This document shows, in pieces, positions 48,232 to 58,442 of a stretch of 64,000 nt of DNA (its first letter is position 1; each line of letters opens with the position of its first letter). This DNA is from Billgrantia bachuensis (GTDB lineage: Bacteria > Pseudomonadota > Gammaproteobacteria > Pseudomonadales > Halomonadaceae). The translations under genes were made by a program, and so were the position numbers. The DNA is taken from contig NZ_JAAQTO010000028.1 of NCBI RefSeq assembly GCF_011742165.1, positions 62,001 to 126,000 on the forward strand. Reading direction: 5' to 3'. The notes beneath the pieces were generated by a model, which had not been told where the DNA came from, made no database searches, and saw only the letters and a program-made list of their open reading frames with translations.

Positions 48232-48339
48232 TGCACCAGAGGCACTTGCACCAGAATCAGTGCACCAGCCCGTACCGGCTCCCCGTTTCATTCACGCCCA
48301 TGGTGCACTCATTGGCTGGGCGTGCACCGCTTCGGTGCG
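48232..48339 (+). promoter_or_regulatory. Cluster of NtrC sites upstream of ureD
   Basis: The full site TGCACC-GCTTC-GGTGCG (48323-48339) matches the NtrC consensus TGCACC-N5-GGTGCA except for the last base. TGCACC half-sites start at 48232, 48247 and 48261, and an inverted half (GGTGCA) is at 48302. They lie 90-200 bases upstream of the sigma54 promoter, a normal enhancer distance. An AT-rich stretch at 48357-48420 lies in between and could bend, but I found no clear IHF consensus. Confidence 0.75.
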
Positions 48340-48425
48340 CTAGCGGAACGATTGAGCTTATAGCGACTTTTTGTATACGATATAAATAACTGAATCTGTT
48401 CTATAAAACCGATTTTTCACCGTTA

Positions 48426-48440
48426 TGGTACAGCGGTTGC
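48426..48440 (+). promoter_or_regulatory. Sigma54 (RpoN) promoter of the urease operon
   Basis: TGGTAC-AGCGG-TTGC agrees with TGGCAC-N5-TTGC except for one base and keeps the exact GG-N10-GC spacing. The predicted start of transcription is near 48452, 47 bases before ureD. Confidence 0.8.
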
Positions 48441-48448
48441 CAGTGAAA

Positions 48449-48479
48449 GGGGCAGAGCCTCGAAAAGAGGCAAATCCCC
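48449..48479 (+). other. Nested hairpin at the 5' end of the ure mRNA
   Basis: GCCTC-GAAAA-GAGGC (48457-48471) sits inside GGGG/CCCC arms (48449-48452, 48476-48479). It would be at the very 5' end of a transcript from the sigma54 promoter and may stabilise it. Confidence 0.45.
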
Positions 48480-48498
48480 GCACAGAAGGCCGCTGACA

Positions 48499-49392
48499 AT
48501 GACGGCTCGTTTCGATAGCGCCACGCTTCAGCTTCCCTGCGCCTCCGGCCATTGCTTCGATGGCGGGCGTCGTTGGGCGGCATCGCTCCAGCTTGGCTTC
48601 GCCCGGCGCCAGGGCGTTTGCCGCATGGTATCGGCTCGTCACCAGGGCCCGCTGCGGGTGCAGCGACCTTTCTATCCAGAGGGCCGCGATGGCGCCTGCC
48701 ACGTCTATGTACTGCATCCTCCTGGCGGCCTGGTCAGCGGCGATGCACTGAACGTATCGGCTCGGGTCGAGACCGATGCCCACGCGCTATTGACCACACC
48801 TGCCGCCAACAAGCTTTATCGCGCCGACAGCCATGGCGTGGCCTGGGCACAACACACCAGGCTCAGGGTGGATGACGGTGGCGTCCTCGAGTGGCTGCCA
48901 CAGGAGACCATCGCCTTCGACGGCTCGCGGGGCGAGCAGGTCACGCAGATCGACCTGGCCGGGGATGCGCGCTGTCTGGGCTGGGAAGTGCTCGCCCTGG
49001 GTCGGCCGGCCAGCCGCTTGCCCTACGTTTCCGGCCGTATCGATCAGCGCTTTCGGCTCACCCGTGACGGCAAGCCGCTGTGGCTCGAACGCCAACCGCT
49101 CGATCCTTCCCATCCCCGTTTCAAGGGTCGCTGGGGGCAGGGCGGCGCCAGCGTACAGGCCACGCTATGGGCAGTGGGCCTTTCCGATGAGACTGGCGCC
49201 ATCGAGGCGGTACGGGACGTCATCGCGACGAGTCCGCGCTGGGCCGTCACCGTTCGCCACGGCGTGCTGCTGCTTCGCTACCTGGGCAATGAACGCAATG
49301 AGGCCTGGGAGCTTTGCCAACAAGCATGGGCATGCCTCAGGCCGTTGCTTGCCTGCATCCCAGCCTATCCTCCCCGTATCTGGCTGACCTGA
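48499..49392 (+). CDS. ureD: Urease accessory protein UreD
   Basis: 297 aa. UreD binds apo-urease and helps load nickel with UreFG. Landmarks are [61 protein letters not shown], and [14 protein letters not shown]. First gene of the urease operon, behind the NtrC/sigma54 signals. GAAGG is upstream of the ATG. Confidence 0.95.
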   Translation: MTARFDSATLQLPCASGHCFDGGRRWAASLQLGFARRQGVCRMVSARHQGPLRVQRPFYPEGRDGACHVYVLHPPGGLVSGDALNVSARVETDAHALLTTPAANKLYRADSHGVAWAQHTRLRVDDGGVLEWLPQETIAFDGSRGEQVTQIDLAGDARCLGWEVLALGRPASRLPYVSGRIDQRFRLTRDGKPLWLERQPLDPSHPRFKGRWGQGGASVQATLWAVGLSDETGAIEAVRDVIATSPRWAVTVRHGVLLLRYLGNERNEAWELCQQAWACLRPLLACIPAYPPRIWLT

Positions 49393-49409
49393 CTTACCAG
49401 GAGACTCGC

Positions 49410-49712
49410 ATGGAACTGACCCCAAGGGACAAGGACAAGCTGCTGCTGTTCTCGGCCGCCCAACTGGCCGAGCGACGCCGGGCACGAGGCCTCAAGCTCA
49501 ACTATCCCGAAGCCGTGGCGCTGATCAGCTTCGAGATCATGGAAGGGGCTCGCGACGGCCGCAGCGTGGCCGAGCTGATGAGCTACGGCCGCGAGATCCT
49601 GGGTCGTGACGAGGTGATGGAGGGCGTGGCGGAAATGGTTGACGAGGTTCAGGTCGAGGCCACTTTTCCGGATGGCACCAAGCTGGTCACCGTGCACACC
49701 CCAATCGTCTAG
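49410..49712 (+). CDS. ureA: Urease gamma subunit UreA
   Basis: 100 aa, standard. [40 protein letters not shown] and the ending VTVHTPI are diagnostic. An upstream in-frame start at 49314 lies inside ureD; ATG 49410 with CAGGAGA is right. Confidence 0.97.
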   Translation: MELTPRDKDKLLLFSAAQLAERRRARGLKLNYPEAVALISFEIMEGARDGRSVAELMSYGREILGRDEVMEGVAEMVDEVQVEATFPDGTKLVTVHTPIV

Positions 49713-49801
49713 GGAGTAAGAAAGGGCCCTAGTTCGCTCAGTTTTAGCTGTTCAACGGTTTTAGCTGTCAACGGCAGCCACAACATAGAGGGAAGGTTCC
49801 A

Positions 49802-50118
49802 ATGATTCCCGGTGAGTATCAGTTGAAAGATGGCGAGATAGAACTCTGTGCGGGGCGCGAGCGGATCAGCGTGGAGGTCGCCAATACTGGCGACAGGCCG
49901 ATCCAGGTCGGCTCCCACTACCACTTCGCCGAGGCCAATCCAGCGTTGGAATTCAACCGCGGCAAGGCGCGCGGTTATCGCCTGGACGTGGCGGCTGGCA
50001 CGGCGATTCGCTTCGAGCCGGGCCAGACCCGTGAAGTGACCCTGATCCCGTTCGCCGGAACGCGCCAGATCTACGGCTTCCGCGGCGAGGTGATGGGCAA
50101 GCTGGATGGAGGTGACGC

Positions 50119-50122
<4 letters not shown>
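49802..50122 (+). CDS. ureB: Urease beta subunit UreB
   Basis: 106 aa: [68 protein letters not shown] precedes the ATG. It overlaps ureC as ATGA. The 89-base gap after ureA carries a short GTTTTAGCTGT repeat but no clear signal. Confidence 0.97.
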
Positions 50123-51828
<1,706 letters not shown>

Positions 51829-51847
51829 ACCATGACTATATCGCCAA

Positions 51848-52029
51848 GCCAGCTTGTCATCGCGAAACCTCGCGTGACCGCTGATCCCTCGGGCGAAGCG
51901 ACGCGGTCGATCTTCATGGATGAAGATCGAGGAAAGCCGGCACAGGGATGTGCCGTCTTTCCGACCGCAGGAGTCCGCCCGAGGGGGCAGGGTTTCGGTC
52001 ACGTGGCGTTGAGCGAGGGCAAGGCTGGC
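51848..52029 (+). ncRNA. Nested multibranch RNA/inverted-repeat structure between ureC and ureE
   Basis: Paired segments, outside in: 51848-51856 with 52020-52029 (9 bp, one bulge); 51860-51863 with 52013-52016; 51871-51880 with 51996-52005 (10 bp, one GU); 51886-51895 with 51976-51985 (10 bp perfect); 51903-51908 with 51963-51968 (6 bp perfect). Inside this closing stem are two hairpins: 51909-51928 (loop TGGA) and 51931-51962 (6 bp, mismatch, 7 bp, GGGA loop). This makes a three-way junction. The second loop reads ACAGGGATGT, matching the CsrA/RsmA consensus RUACARGGAUGU at 11 of 12 positions with the preceding bases. It may be an mRNA regulatory element, a processed small RNA, or a dispersed inverted-repeat element. 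Confidence 0.65.
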
Positions 52030-52046
52030 GACCAGCGAAGAGGCAC

Positions 52047-52562
52047 ATGCCGATGCTGAAACTGATTGAACGCCTGGGGCCCATCGAGGCGAGCCAGGAT
52101 ATCGACACCCTGACGCTGCCCTACGAGCTGCGTATACGCGGCCGGCTGAAGGCAAAGAGCGATGCCGGCCGCGAACTGGGGTTATTTCTCGACCGCGGAC
52201 CGGTGCTGCGCGACGGCGAGGGGGTGCGTGCCGAGAGCGGCGAGATCGTATGTATCCGGGCGGCCATCGAACCGGTAGTCACAGCGCGCGTGGCCGCCGG
52301 TTTGCCGCTCGCCAGGCTCGCCTATCACCTGGGCAATCGCCACGTCCAACTGGCACTGGGTGAGGATGGACGGGGAGGCTACGTACGATTCCCGCCGGAC
52401 CATGTGCTGGAAGAACTGTCCGAGCTGCTGGGGGCGACCCTTGAGCGACACGAGGCGCCGTTCGACCCCGAGCCTGGTGCCTACAACCAGCTTGGTCACG
52501 CCCATGCTCACTCACACGACAATGGCCATCACCACGAGCACGGCCACTCCCATGCGCACTGA
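52047..52562 (+). CDS. ureE: Urease nickel metallochaperone UreE
   Basis: 171 aa from ATG 52047 (AAGAGG upstream; ATG 52053 is possible). UreE delivers nickel to UreG. The peptide-binding N-domain and the metal domain (GLPLARLAYHLGNRHVQLAL, with the conserved HLGNRH) are present. The C-terminus is histidine-rich: HAHAHSHDNGHHHEHGHSHAH holds ten His. It begins 17 bases after the structured spacer. Confidence 0.95.
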   Translation: MPMLKLIERLGPIEASQDIDTLTLPYELRIRGRLKAKSDAGRELGLFLDRGPVLRDGEGVRAESGEIVCIRAAIEPVVTARVAAGLPLARLAYHLGNRHVQLALGEDGRGGYVRFPPDHVLEELSELLGATLERHEAPFDPEPGAYNQLGHAHAHSHDNGHHHEHGHSHAH

Positions 52563-53274
52563 GGCGGCGCCTGTGTCTAGTGAGGCGCAGGGCGACGACC
52601 TGGCGCTGCTCGGGCTGATGCAACTGGTCAGTCCGGCGTTGCCGATCGGCGCCTTCGCTTTCTCGCAGGGGCTCGAGAGCGCCTTCGAGCTGGGTTGGGT
52701 CAGCGACGAGACAAGCCTGGGCGAGTGGTTGGCCGGCGTGCTCGATGACGGCCTGACCCGCTGCGAATTGCCTGCCCTGGCTCGCCTGCAGCAAGCCTGG
52801 GCGAGAGGAGATGGTGAGACGATCAGCTATTGGGACCAGTGGCTTGCTGCCAATCGGGAAACCGCTGAACTGGTGGCGGAGGACGCCCGCCTTGGGGCAT
52901 CGCTTGCTCGTCTGCTGGGCAGTCTGGGGTTGCTGCCCTCCGATCTTCCAATCAGGGCGCTGGTACTCCCGAAAGAGGCGGGCTACGTGACCGTTTTCGC
53001 CTGGGCCGCCCACATGCGGGGGCTGACACCGCGTCAGGCCATGCTCGGCTTCGCTTGGGCCTGGTTCGAGAACCAACTGGCCGTTGCCTGCAAAGCGCTT
53101 CCGCTGGGGCATACCTCCGCCCAGCGCCTGATCGAGCGGCTGCGCCCGGCGCTAGTCGCGGCAGTGGATGAGGCGCTTGTGCTCGAAGATGACGAGCTCG
53201 GTCCGGCACTGCCCGGTCTGGCACTGGCCAGCGCCCTGCACGAAACGCAGTATTCGCGATTGTTTAGAAGCTAG
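52552..53274 (+). CDS. ureF: Urease accessory protein UreF
   Basis: 240 aa from ATG 52552, overlapping the His-rich end of ureE by 11 bases. LLGLMQLVSPALPIGAFAFSQGLESA and the ALPLGHTSAQRLI segment are typical. UreF bridges UreD and the UreG GTPase in nickel insertion. Confidence 0.94.
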   Translation: MRTEAAPVSSEAQGDDLALLGLMQLVSPALPIGAFAFSQGLESAFELGWVSDETSLGEWLAGVLDDGLTRCELPALARLQQAWARGDGETISYWDQWLAANRETAELVAEDARLGASLARLLGSLGLLPSDLPIRALVLPKEAGYVTVFAWAAHMRGLTPRQAMLGFAWAWFENQLAVACKALPLGHTSAQRLIERLRPALVAAVDEALVLEDDELGPALPGLALASALHETQYSRLFRS

Positions 53275-53284
53275 TAGGAAAAGA

Positions 53285-53358
53285 GAAGAGGGAAGAGGGA
53301 AGAGGGAAGAGGGTAGGCAGGGCGTGAGTGTTCTTCCCTCTTCGAGTCGCGAAGCGAC
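53285..53358 (+). repeat. Heptamer repeat and hairpins between ureF and ureG
   Basis: Four perfect GAAGAGG copies (53285-53312) are followed by a complementary CTTCCCTCTTC (53333-53343) and a small GTCGC-GAA-GCGAC hairpin (53346-53358). The 136-base spacer therefore can fold back on itself. Slipped-strand copy change is possible. It looks like an intergenic repeat element. Confidence 0.7.
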
Positions 53359-53410
53359 GTCTTCCTTCTCGTGACTTTCCGAACGTCGAATTCATGAAAG
53401 GAGCAAGACG

Positions 53411-54049
<639 letters not shown>

Positions 54050-54086
54050 TTTTCTTTACCACTTCAATGGCAAGGAGAACGCTCCC

Positions 54087-54692
54087 ATGAACCGTCATCG
54101 CTACGCTTACGCCTCCCGTCTGGCGCTGGTCGCCTCACCGGCCTTGTTGCTTGCCGCCGGCCTGGCCATGGCTCATACCGGACACGACCACGCTCACGGC
54201 AGCGGCTTCGCTGCCGGCCTGACCCACCCGCTGCTGGGGCTCGATCATCTACTGGCGATGCTGGCGGTGGGGCTCTGGAGCGTGCGCCAGAGTCGTGCAT
54301 TCAGTCTCGCCGCTCCGTTGCTTGCTGCCGGCGGCATGCTGTTGGGGGCGGGGCTGGCCTGGGGAGGGCTGGCGCTTCCTGGGGTGGAGCTGGGTATCAC
54401 CATGTCGGTGCTGCTGGCGGGAGTGCTGATCGCTGCGCTGGCGAGGGTGCCGGTTGCCGTCGGTGCCGGCGTGGTGGTGCTGTTCATGCTGTTCCACGGC
54501 CACGCCCACGGCAGCGAGATGCCTCACGGCGCTTCCATGCTGGCCTACCTGACAGGCTTCACCGTGGCCACGCTGGCGATTACCTATACCAGCAGGCTAG
54601 CTGGCGGGTTCCTCATGCAGCGCGAAAACCGTATCGTGCGTGCCCTTGGCGTAGCGCTCACGGCAGCAGGGGCTCTATTCGCCTTTGGCTGA
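54087..54692 (+). CDS. ureJ: HupE/UreJ family nickel transporter
   Basis: 201 aa. A signal-like first segment is followed by HTGHDHAHGSGFAAGLTHPLLGLDHLLAMLAVG, the HupE/UreJ histidine motif, and FHGHAHGSEMPHG. Six or so membrane segments. It probably supplies nickel to urease. Last gene of the operon, 37 bases after ureG. Confidence 0.92.
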   Translation: MNRHRYAYASRLALVASPALLLAAGLAMAHTGHDHAHGSGFAAGLTHPLLGLDHLLAMLAVGLWSVRQSRAFSLAAPLLAAGGMLLGAGLAWGGLALPGVELGITMSVLLAGVLIAALARVPVAVGAGVVVLFMLFHGHAHGSEMPHGASMLAYLTGFTVATLAITYTSRLAGGFLMQRENRIVRALGVALTAAGALFAFG

Positions 54693-54707
54693 GTCCAAGG
54701 TGACGGT

Positions 54708-54734
54708 GACACGTCCGGCCTGGCCGGACGTGTC
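54708..54734 (+). terminator. Hairpin after ureJ
   Basis: GACACGTCCGG and CCGGACGTGTC make a perfect 11-bp stem around five bases. There is no T-run, but position at the operon end fits a terminator. Confidence 0.55.
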
Positions 54735-54805
54735 GCATTAGCAGAAGTTGACAGAAAACATGGCGCCGCCCAGCTTGAAGGGAGCCAACAAGAAAGGGAG
54801 GGCGC

Positions 54806-55024
54806 ATGGACACGCTACTGCTGGCGGTAAAAATCCTCGTCACGCTGTTGGTCGCGATTCTTTTCGTGCAGAACATCGCCCTGGTCGAGGTGCGCTTTCT
54901 GACATGGAGTATGGAGCTGCCGCTGGCGCTGCTTTTGCTGGTGATCTATGTGCTGGGTATGGTCAGTGGCAAGGCTCTGTTTCATCTGTTGAGCCGCCTG
55001 CGCAACCGTCACCCCCGTCACTGA
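54806..55024 (+). CDS. LapA domain (DUF1049) membrane protein
   Basis: 72 aa with two membrane segments. VKILVTLLVAILFVQNIALVEVRFLTWSMELPLALLLLVIYVLGMVSG is the LapA/DUF1049 pattern (QN..V.v.fl). In E. coli the relative LapA works with LapB on lipopolysaccharide assembly, but no lapB is here. AAGGGAGG lies upstream. Confidence 0.85.
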   Translation: MDTLLLAVKILVTLLVAILFVQNIALVEVRFLTWSMELPLALLLLVIYVLGMVSGKALFHLLSRLRNRHPRH

Positions 55025-55031
55025 GACCGGC

Positions 55032-55955
55032 TCACTCCACATGGGTTACTGCTTCACGCCGCGGGTCGACGTACCAGGGCAGGCCGCGACGGGCGTTGTA
55101 TTCGAGCTCGGCGATCACTTGGGCGCCGAGCAATACGATCATGGCACCGACTTCCAGCGTGAGCAGGACCACGATCAACGTGGCCAGCGAGCCGTAGACC
55201 ACGTTTACCAGCGACACATTGAGAAAGTAGAACATCAGCAGGAAACGCACGCCTTCCCACAGCAGCGCCGCGACGAAGCCGCCTATCAGCGCTCTCTTCA
55301 GTGCGATTTTGACCACCGGTAGTACCTTGTAGATTGCACTGAAGAGCAAGAAGACACCGATGAAGCTGAACAGATTCAGCAATGGTTCGGAGAGTCCTGC
55401 CAGGGGCATGTCGCGCCCGGCCACCACTTGCCACAAGGTGCCGATCGCCTCGGCCAGGGCCACCATCAAGGTCAGCGCCAGCAGTCCGGCGCCCAGCACC
55501 AGCATGAAGAGGTAGGGAAGCAGTACGGAAACCCAGATCCTGCGCTTGGGGTGAGCCTCGGGAGTGTGGAAGATGATCGCCAGAGCGTCTTCCAGCATGC
55601 GAAAGACGAAGGAGCTGAAGATCAACAGCGTGAGTATGCCGAACAGCCCGATCACGTCGCGTGAGGCCAGCAGGGTGCGCACGGCCTCCATCAAGCCCTC
55701 GGCATGGGCGGGAGCGAGGTGTGTGACCTGAATGCTGAGCACCTCCAGCAGCACTGCTTCGTCGACGATCTGAGTCAGCAAAACGCCCAGCAGGGCGAAC
55801 AGTGGAACGATGGAGAGCAGAATATTGTAGCCGACGCCACCGGCCAGCAGAATGCCGCGATTGCGCAGGAAGGCAGACAGGACTCGCCACAGGAAAGCGC
55901 CAATTCGCGGGATCAGCACGAACATGGCCCGCTGCGACCTGTGGTCTCGAGACAT
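55032..55955 (-). CDS. YihY/BrkB family inner-membrane protein
   Basis: 307 aa from the ATG at 55955; a GTG at 55967 lies too close to the AAGGAG. About six membrane segments. LLAGGVGYNILLSIVPLFALLG and LLWEGVRFLLMFYFLNVSLVNVVYGSLATLIVVLL are family signatures. The function is unresolved; it is not RNase BN. It converges with the LapA-like gene with 7 bases between stops. Confidence 0.88.
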   Translation of the reverse strand: MSRDHRSQRAMFVLIPRIGAFLWRVLSAFLRNRGILLAGGVGYNILLSIVPLFALLGVLLTQIVDEAVLLEVLSIQVTHLAPAHAEGLMEAVRTLLASRDVIGLFGILTLLIFSSFVFRMLEDALAIIFHTPEAHPKRRIWVSVLLPYLFMLVLGAGLLALTLMVALAEAIGTLWQVVAGRDMPLAGLSEPLLNLFSFIGVFLLFSAIYKVLPVVKIALKRALIGGFVAALLWEGVRFLLMFYFLNVSLVNVVYGSLATLIVVLLTLEVGAMIVLLGAQVIAELEYNARRGLPWYVDPRREAVTHVE

Positions 55956-56134
55956 GGTAAGGGTCACTCCTTGTGCCGGTTTGGGGATCCTGCTGATTCA
56001 AGGTATTCGTGCCGGCCGGCGGCTACAAGCCTGTCACTATGCTGGATGCTTCGTGCAGGTCCGCTACACTGGGGGCTGACGGTGCCTGGTGGTGCCGGGT
56101 CGAACTTCCTGAACTGAACAGCAAGGAGAGCTGT

Positions 56135-56209
56135 ATGCGCAATATCATCTATATCATTGGCTTGATCGTGGTGGTGCTGTTTATCCTGTCAATGCTGGGG
56201 TTGCGCTAG
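56135..56209 (+). CDS. Small single-span membrane peptide, 24 aa
   Basis: MRNIIYIIGLIVVVLFILSM plus four residues: almost entirely one membrane helix with a basic residue at each end. AAGGAG lies 7 bases before the ATG, a much better ribosome site than chance. It stands alone between yihY and a lipoprotein gene. Similar tiny membrane proteins occur widely in proteobacteria with unknown role. Confidence 0.65.
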   Translation: MRNIIYIIGLIVVVLFILSMLGLR

Positions 56210-56280
56210 CCCACGTAGTACTTTCCGAGCCGCGTTCGCTTGACGCGTGTCCCGGCCAGCGGGACTTTGGGAGGCAGGAC

Positions 56281-56880
56281 ATGGGCAACCGATTCAGCCG
56301 GTTACGCTGGCTGGGCGCTGGGTCGTGTGTGTTGTTGCTGGCTGGCTGCGTTAGCCGTGTCGTGCCTCCAGAACCTGATTCGCTTACCAAGCCTGTCGAT
56401 GTCTACCTGCTCGATCACGGTCGTCACTCCAGCTTGGTATTGCCACGCGAGGAAGGCGGCGTAGTGCGCTACAGCTACGGCGAATGGCGCTGGTACGTAG
56501 AAGGACGCCGCCATCTGCCGACAGGAGCCATGGCCATGCTATGGCCTACCAAGTCAGGGCTTGGGCGAGGCGTGTATCCCGCTATCGACACACTCGAGCA
56601 GTTTCATCGGCTGGCTCCGGAAGGGTTGACCGATGTCTACCCGTTCCCGGTCGAGGCGGGGCGCGTCCTGGCCTTGCGGCGACGGCTCGATGGGCATTTC
56701 GAGCGAGCCGACGTCGAGCCGATGTCGAGCGACGAGTTCGGACTTGAATTCGTCCCTTATCCGCGAGGGTATTCTGCCATCCACCAATCGAACCTGGTCG
56801 TAGCACGCTGGCTACGCGCATTGGATGTCGAAGTTCATGGCTCACCCTGGTTCTCCCGTTGGCGAGTTGCCACGCGTTGA
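56281..56880 (+). CDS. Putative lipoprotein, possibly DUF2459-like
   Basis: 199 aa. A lipoprotein signal ends in LLAGC (Cys21). The body has VDVYLLDHGRHSSLVLP, YSYGEWRWYVEGRR and LPTGAMAMLWPTKSGLGRG, which resembles DUF2459 (His-X-Ser/Gly patterns after a vshG-type strand), but the match is from memory and uncertain. GGGAGG lies 7 bases before the ATG. The function is unknown. Confidence 0.7.
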   Translation: MGNRFSRLRWLGAGSCVLLLAGCVSRVVPPEPDSLTKPVDVYLLDHGRHSSLVLPREEGGVVRYSYGEWRWYVEGRRHLPTGAMAMLWPTKSGLGRGVYPAIDTLEQFHRLAPEGLTDVYPFPVEAGRVLALRRRLDGHFERADVEPMSSDEFGLEFVPYPRGYSAIHQSNLVVARWLRALDVEVHGSPWFSRWRVATR

Positions 56881-57014
56881 GCTCCCATTTCGCTGCATTG
56901 TGCGGAGCTGAGCCAAGGGCAGGCTCGCTTTCTTTCGCCCATGGGTATGGCTATGTATGCTGAAGAATGAGCGGCAAGAGAATACCAAAAAGAACCATCT
57001 GGAGGGTTTAGCCC

Positions 57015-58307
57015 ATGTCGGAGACACCCGAAAGTCCACTCTACAAGAATAGGCGCGTCTTGGCCCTGGTGGCCGTGGCCGTGCTCGCCATCATCTGGGC
57101 AATCTTTGCTCACAACAGTGCCACTGATCACCGCGACCGCAGTGAAGCGCTCGAAGAGCAACTGGCGGCGATCGAGGGCGAGCATCAGGATCTGCTTGCG
57201 GAACTCAATGAGCGTAACCAGGCCGGTGAGGATATCGAGTCGATGGAAGCACGCTTGGCCGAACTCGAAGAGGAGCGGCAGTCGACCGAAGCGGCCCTGC
57301 ATGACGAACAGCAAGCGGCTCGTAGCGAGATAGAGCGTCTCGAGGGTGAGGCCCAGCAGGCCGAGGAGCGTCTCAGCCAGCTGCAGGAAGAGCAGTCCTC
57401 GCTGGAGAGCGATCTCGAGGCGCGTCGCAATGAGCAGGCCGAGATCGAGGAGACCGTAGCGGCGCTGCGCGAAGAGTACCAGCAAGTGGACCAGGCCCGC
57501 GTCGAAGCGGAGGAAGCCCGACAGGCGGCGGAGCAGGCGCGCCAGGAAGCCGAATCCGCTCGTCAGACAATCGAGGAGGAACGCCAGCAGGCCGAGGAGG
57601 CGCGCCAGCAAGCCGAAGCGGAACGCGAGCGGGTTCAGTCGGAACTGGGCGACCTGCGGGAGAAGGCGGATGCCGCCGAGGAGCGCTTGAATACCTTGAA
57701 CGCGGCGATCGACGAACGCGAGCAAACCCTTGAAGCACTCGAGAACGACATCGAGGCCATGGAAACCTTGCGTAGCGAGATCGAGAGCGAAATGGGCACC
57801 CTTCGCGATCAGCGTGACAGCGCCATGACCGAGTTGGAGTCGATCCGTCAGGAGCGCGATGAGCTGACCAATGCCATCGATGCGGGGCGCGACGAACTAC
57901 GCCAGGTCGAAGAGCAAGTCGAGCGTCGTCGGCAGCAGCTGCGGCGTCTCGAAGCACAGCTCGCCGAGTGGCGAGATACTCTGTCCGAGCTGGAGCTGGA
58001 CAGCGCGGAAGAGAGTAACGCGAGTCAAGGCCAGTCCCAGGCGCAGCAAGGCCAGTCTCGGGAGCAGCAGGGCCAGCCGCAGGAGCAGCAGGGCCAGTCT
58101 CGGGAGCAGCAAGGCCAGCCGCAGGAGCAGCAAGGCCAGTCGCAGGAGCAGCAAGGCCAGTCTCGGGAGCAGCAGGGCCAGTCCCAGGCGCAGCAGGGCC
58201 AGTCTCGGGAGCAGCAGGGCCAGCCGCAGGAGCAGCAAGGCCAGTCGCAGGAGAGTGATACGGAAAACGAGGAGGCCGAGGAGAGCGCAGAGGCCGAGGA
58301 GAGCTGA
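57015..58307 (+). CDS. Membrane-anchored coiled-coil protein with glutamine-rich heptad tail
   Basis: 430 aa; no function recognised. One membrane helix (about 15-33) is followed by roughly 300 residues of continuous coiled coil rich in Glu, Gln, Arg and Ala. The tail is eleven seven-residue units of QGQ(S/P)(Q/R)(E/A)Q (residues 338-414), then an acidic end (DTENEEAEESAEAEES). The coiled coil probably extends into the periplasm. GGAGGG lies upstream of the ATG. It stands alone between a lipoprotein and apbC. A structural or envelope-spanning role is a guess. Confidence 0.8.
   Translation: MSETPESPLYKNRRVLALVAVAVLAIIWAIFAHNSATDHRDRSEALEEQLAAIEGEHQDLLAELNERNQAGEDIESMEARLAELEEERQSTEAALHDEQQAARSEIERLEGEAQQAEERLSQLQEEQSSLESDLEARRNEQAEIEETVAALREEYQQVDQARVEAEEARQAAEQARQEAESARQTIEEERQQAEEARQQAEAERERVQSELGDLREKADAAEERLNTLNAAIDEREQTLEALENDIEAMETLRSEIESEMGTLRDQRDSAMTELESIRQERDELTNAIDAGRDELRQVEEQVERRRQQLRRLEAQLAEWRDTLSELELDSAEESNASQGQSQAQQGQSREQQGQPQEQQGQSREQQGQPQEQQGQSQEQQGQSREQQGQSQAQQGQSREQQGQPQEQQGQSQESDTENEEAEESAEAEES
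58026..58256 (+). repeat. 21-base minisatellite, 11 units
   Basis: Units begin CARGGCCAG and encode QGQ(S/P)xxQ. They vary at only a few positions (SQA, SRE, PQE, SQE types in mixed order), with blocks of units repeated, which points to unequal crossing-over or slippage. Confidence 0.92.
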
Positions 58308-58328
58308 ATTGGCAAGGTTCATGTCGGC

Positions 58329-58346
58329 GGCGGGCTTCGGCCCGTC
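58329..58346 (+). terminator. UUCG-loop hairpin after the coiled-coil gene
   Basis: GGCGGGC and GCCCGTC (one GU) close a TTCG tetraloop 21 bases after the stop. ACCATTT follows, so termination is possible. Confidence 0.5.
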
Positions 58347-58442
58347 GCAGACCATTTCGGCCATCAGGAAACGGCGCGCTATACTGGCGCCCGTTCAGCT
58401 ACCCTAGAGTAACGCGACAATTCTCAGCACAAGGAGCGGAAT

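Noticed and set aside
51848-52029. Integron attC site
   Set aside because: A GTTRRRY-like GTTGAGC is near the right end, but no complementary RYYYAAC is at the left end and there is no integrase.
51832-52059. 75-codon plus-strand frame just after ureC
   Set aside because: It starts 3 bases after the ureC stop but has no ribosome site, runs through the paired structure and overlaps ureE; a leader peptide is possible but unsupported.
53285-53312. CRISPR-like array
   Set aside because: Heptamers are contiguous with no spacers, and no cas genes are present.
57897-58364. Leucine-rich minus-strand frame through the 21-base repeats
   Set aside because: Repeats keep several frames open; the plus-strand frame has the ribosome site, membrane anchor and coiled coil.
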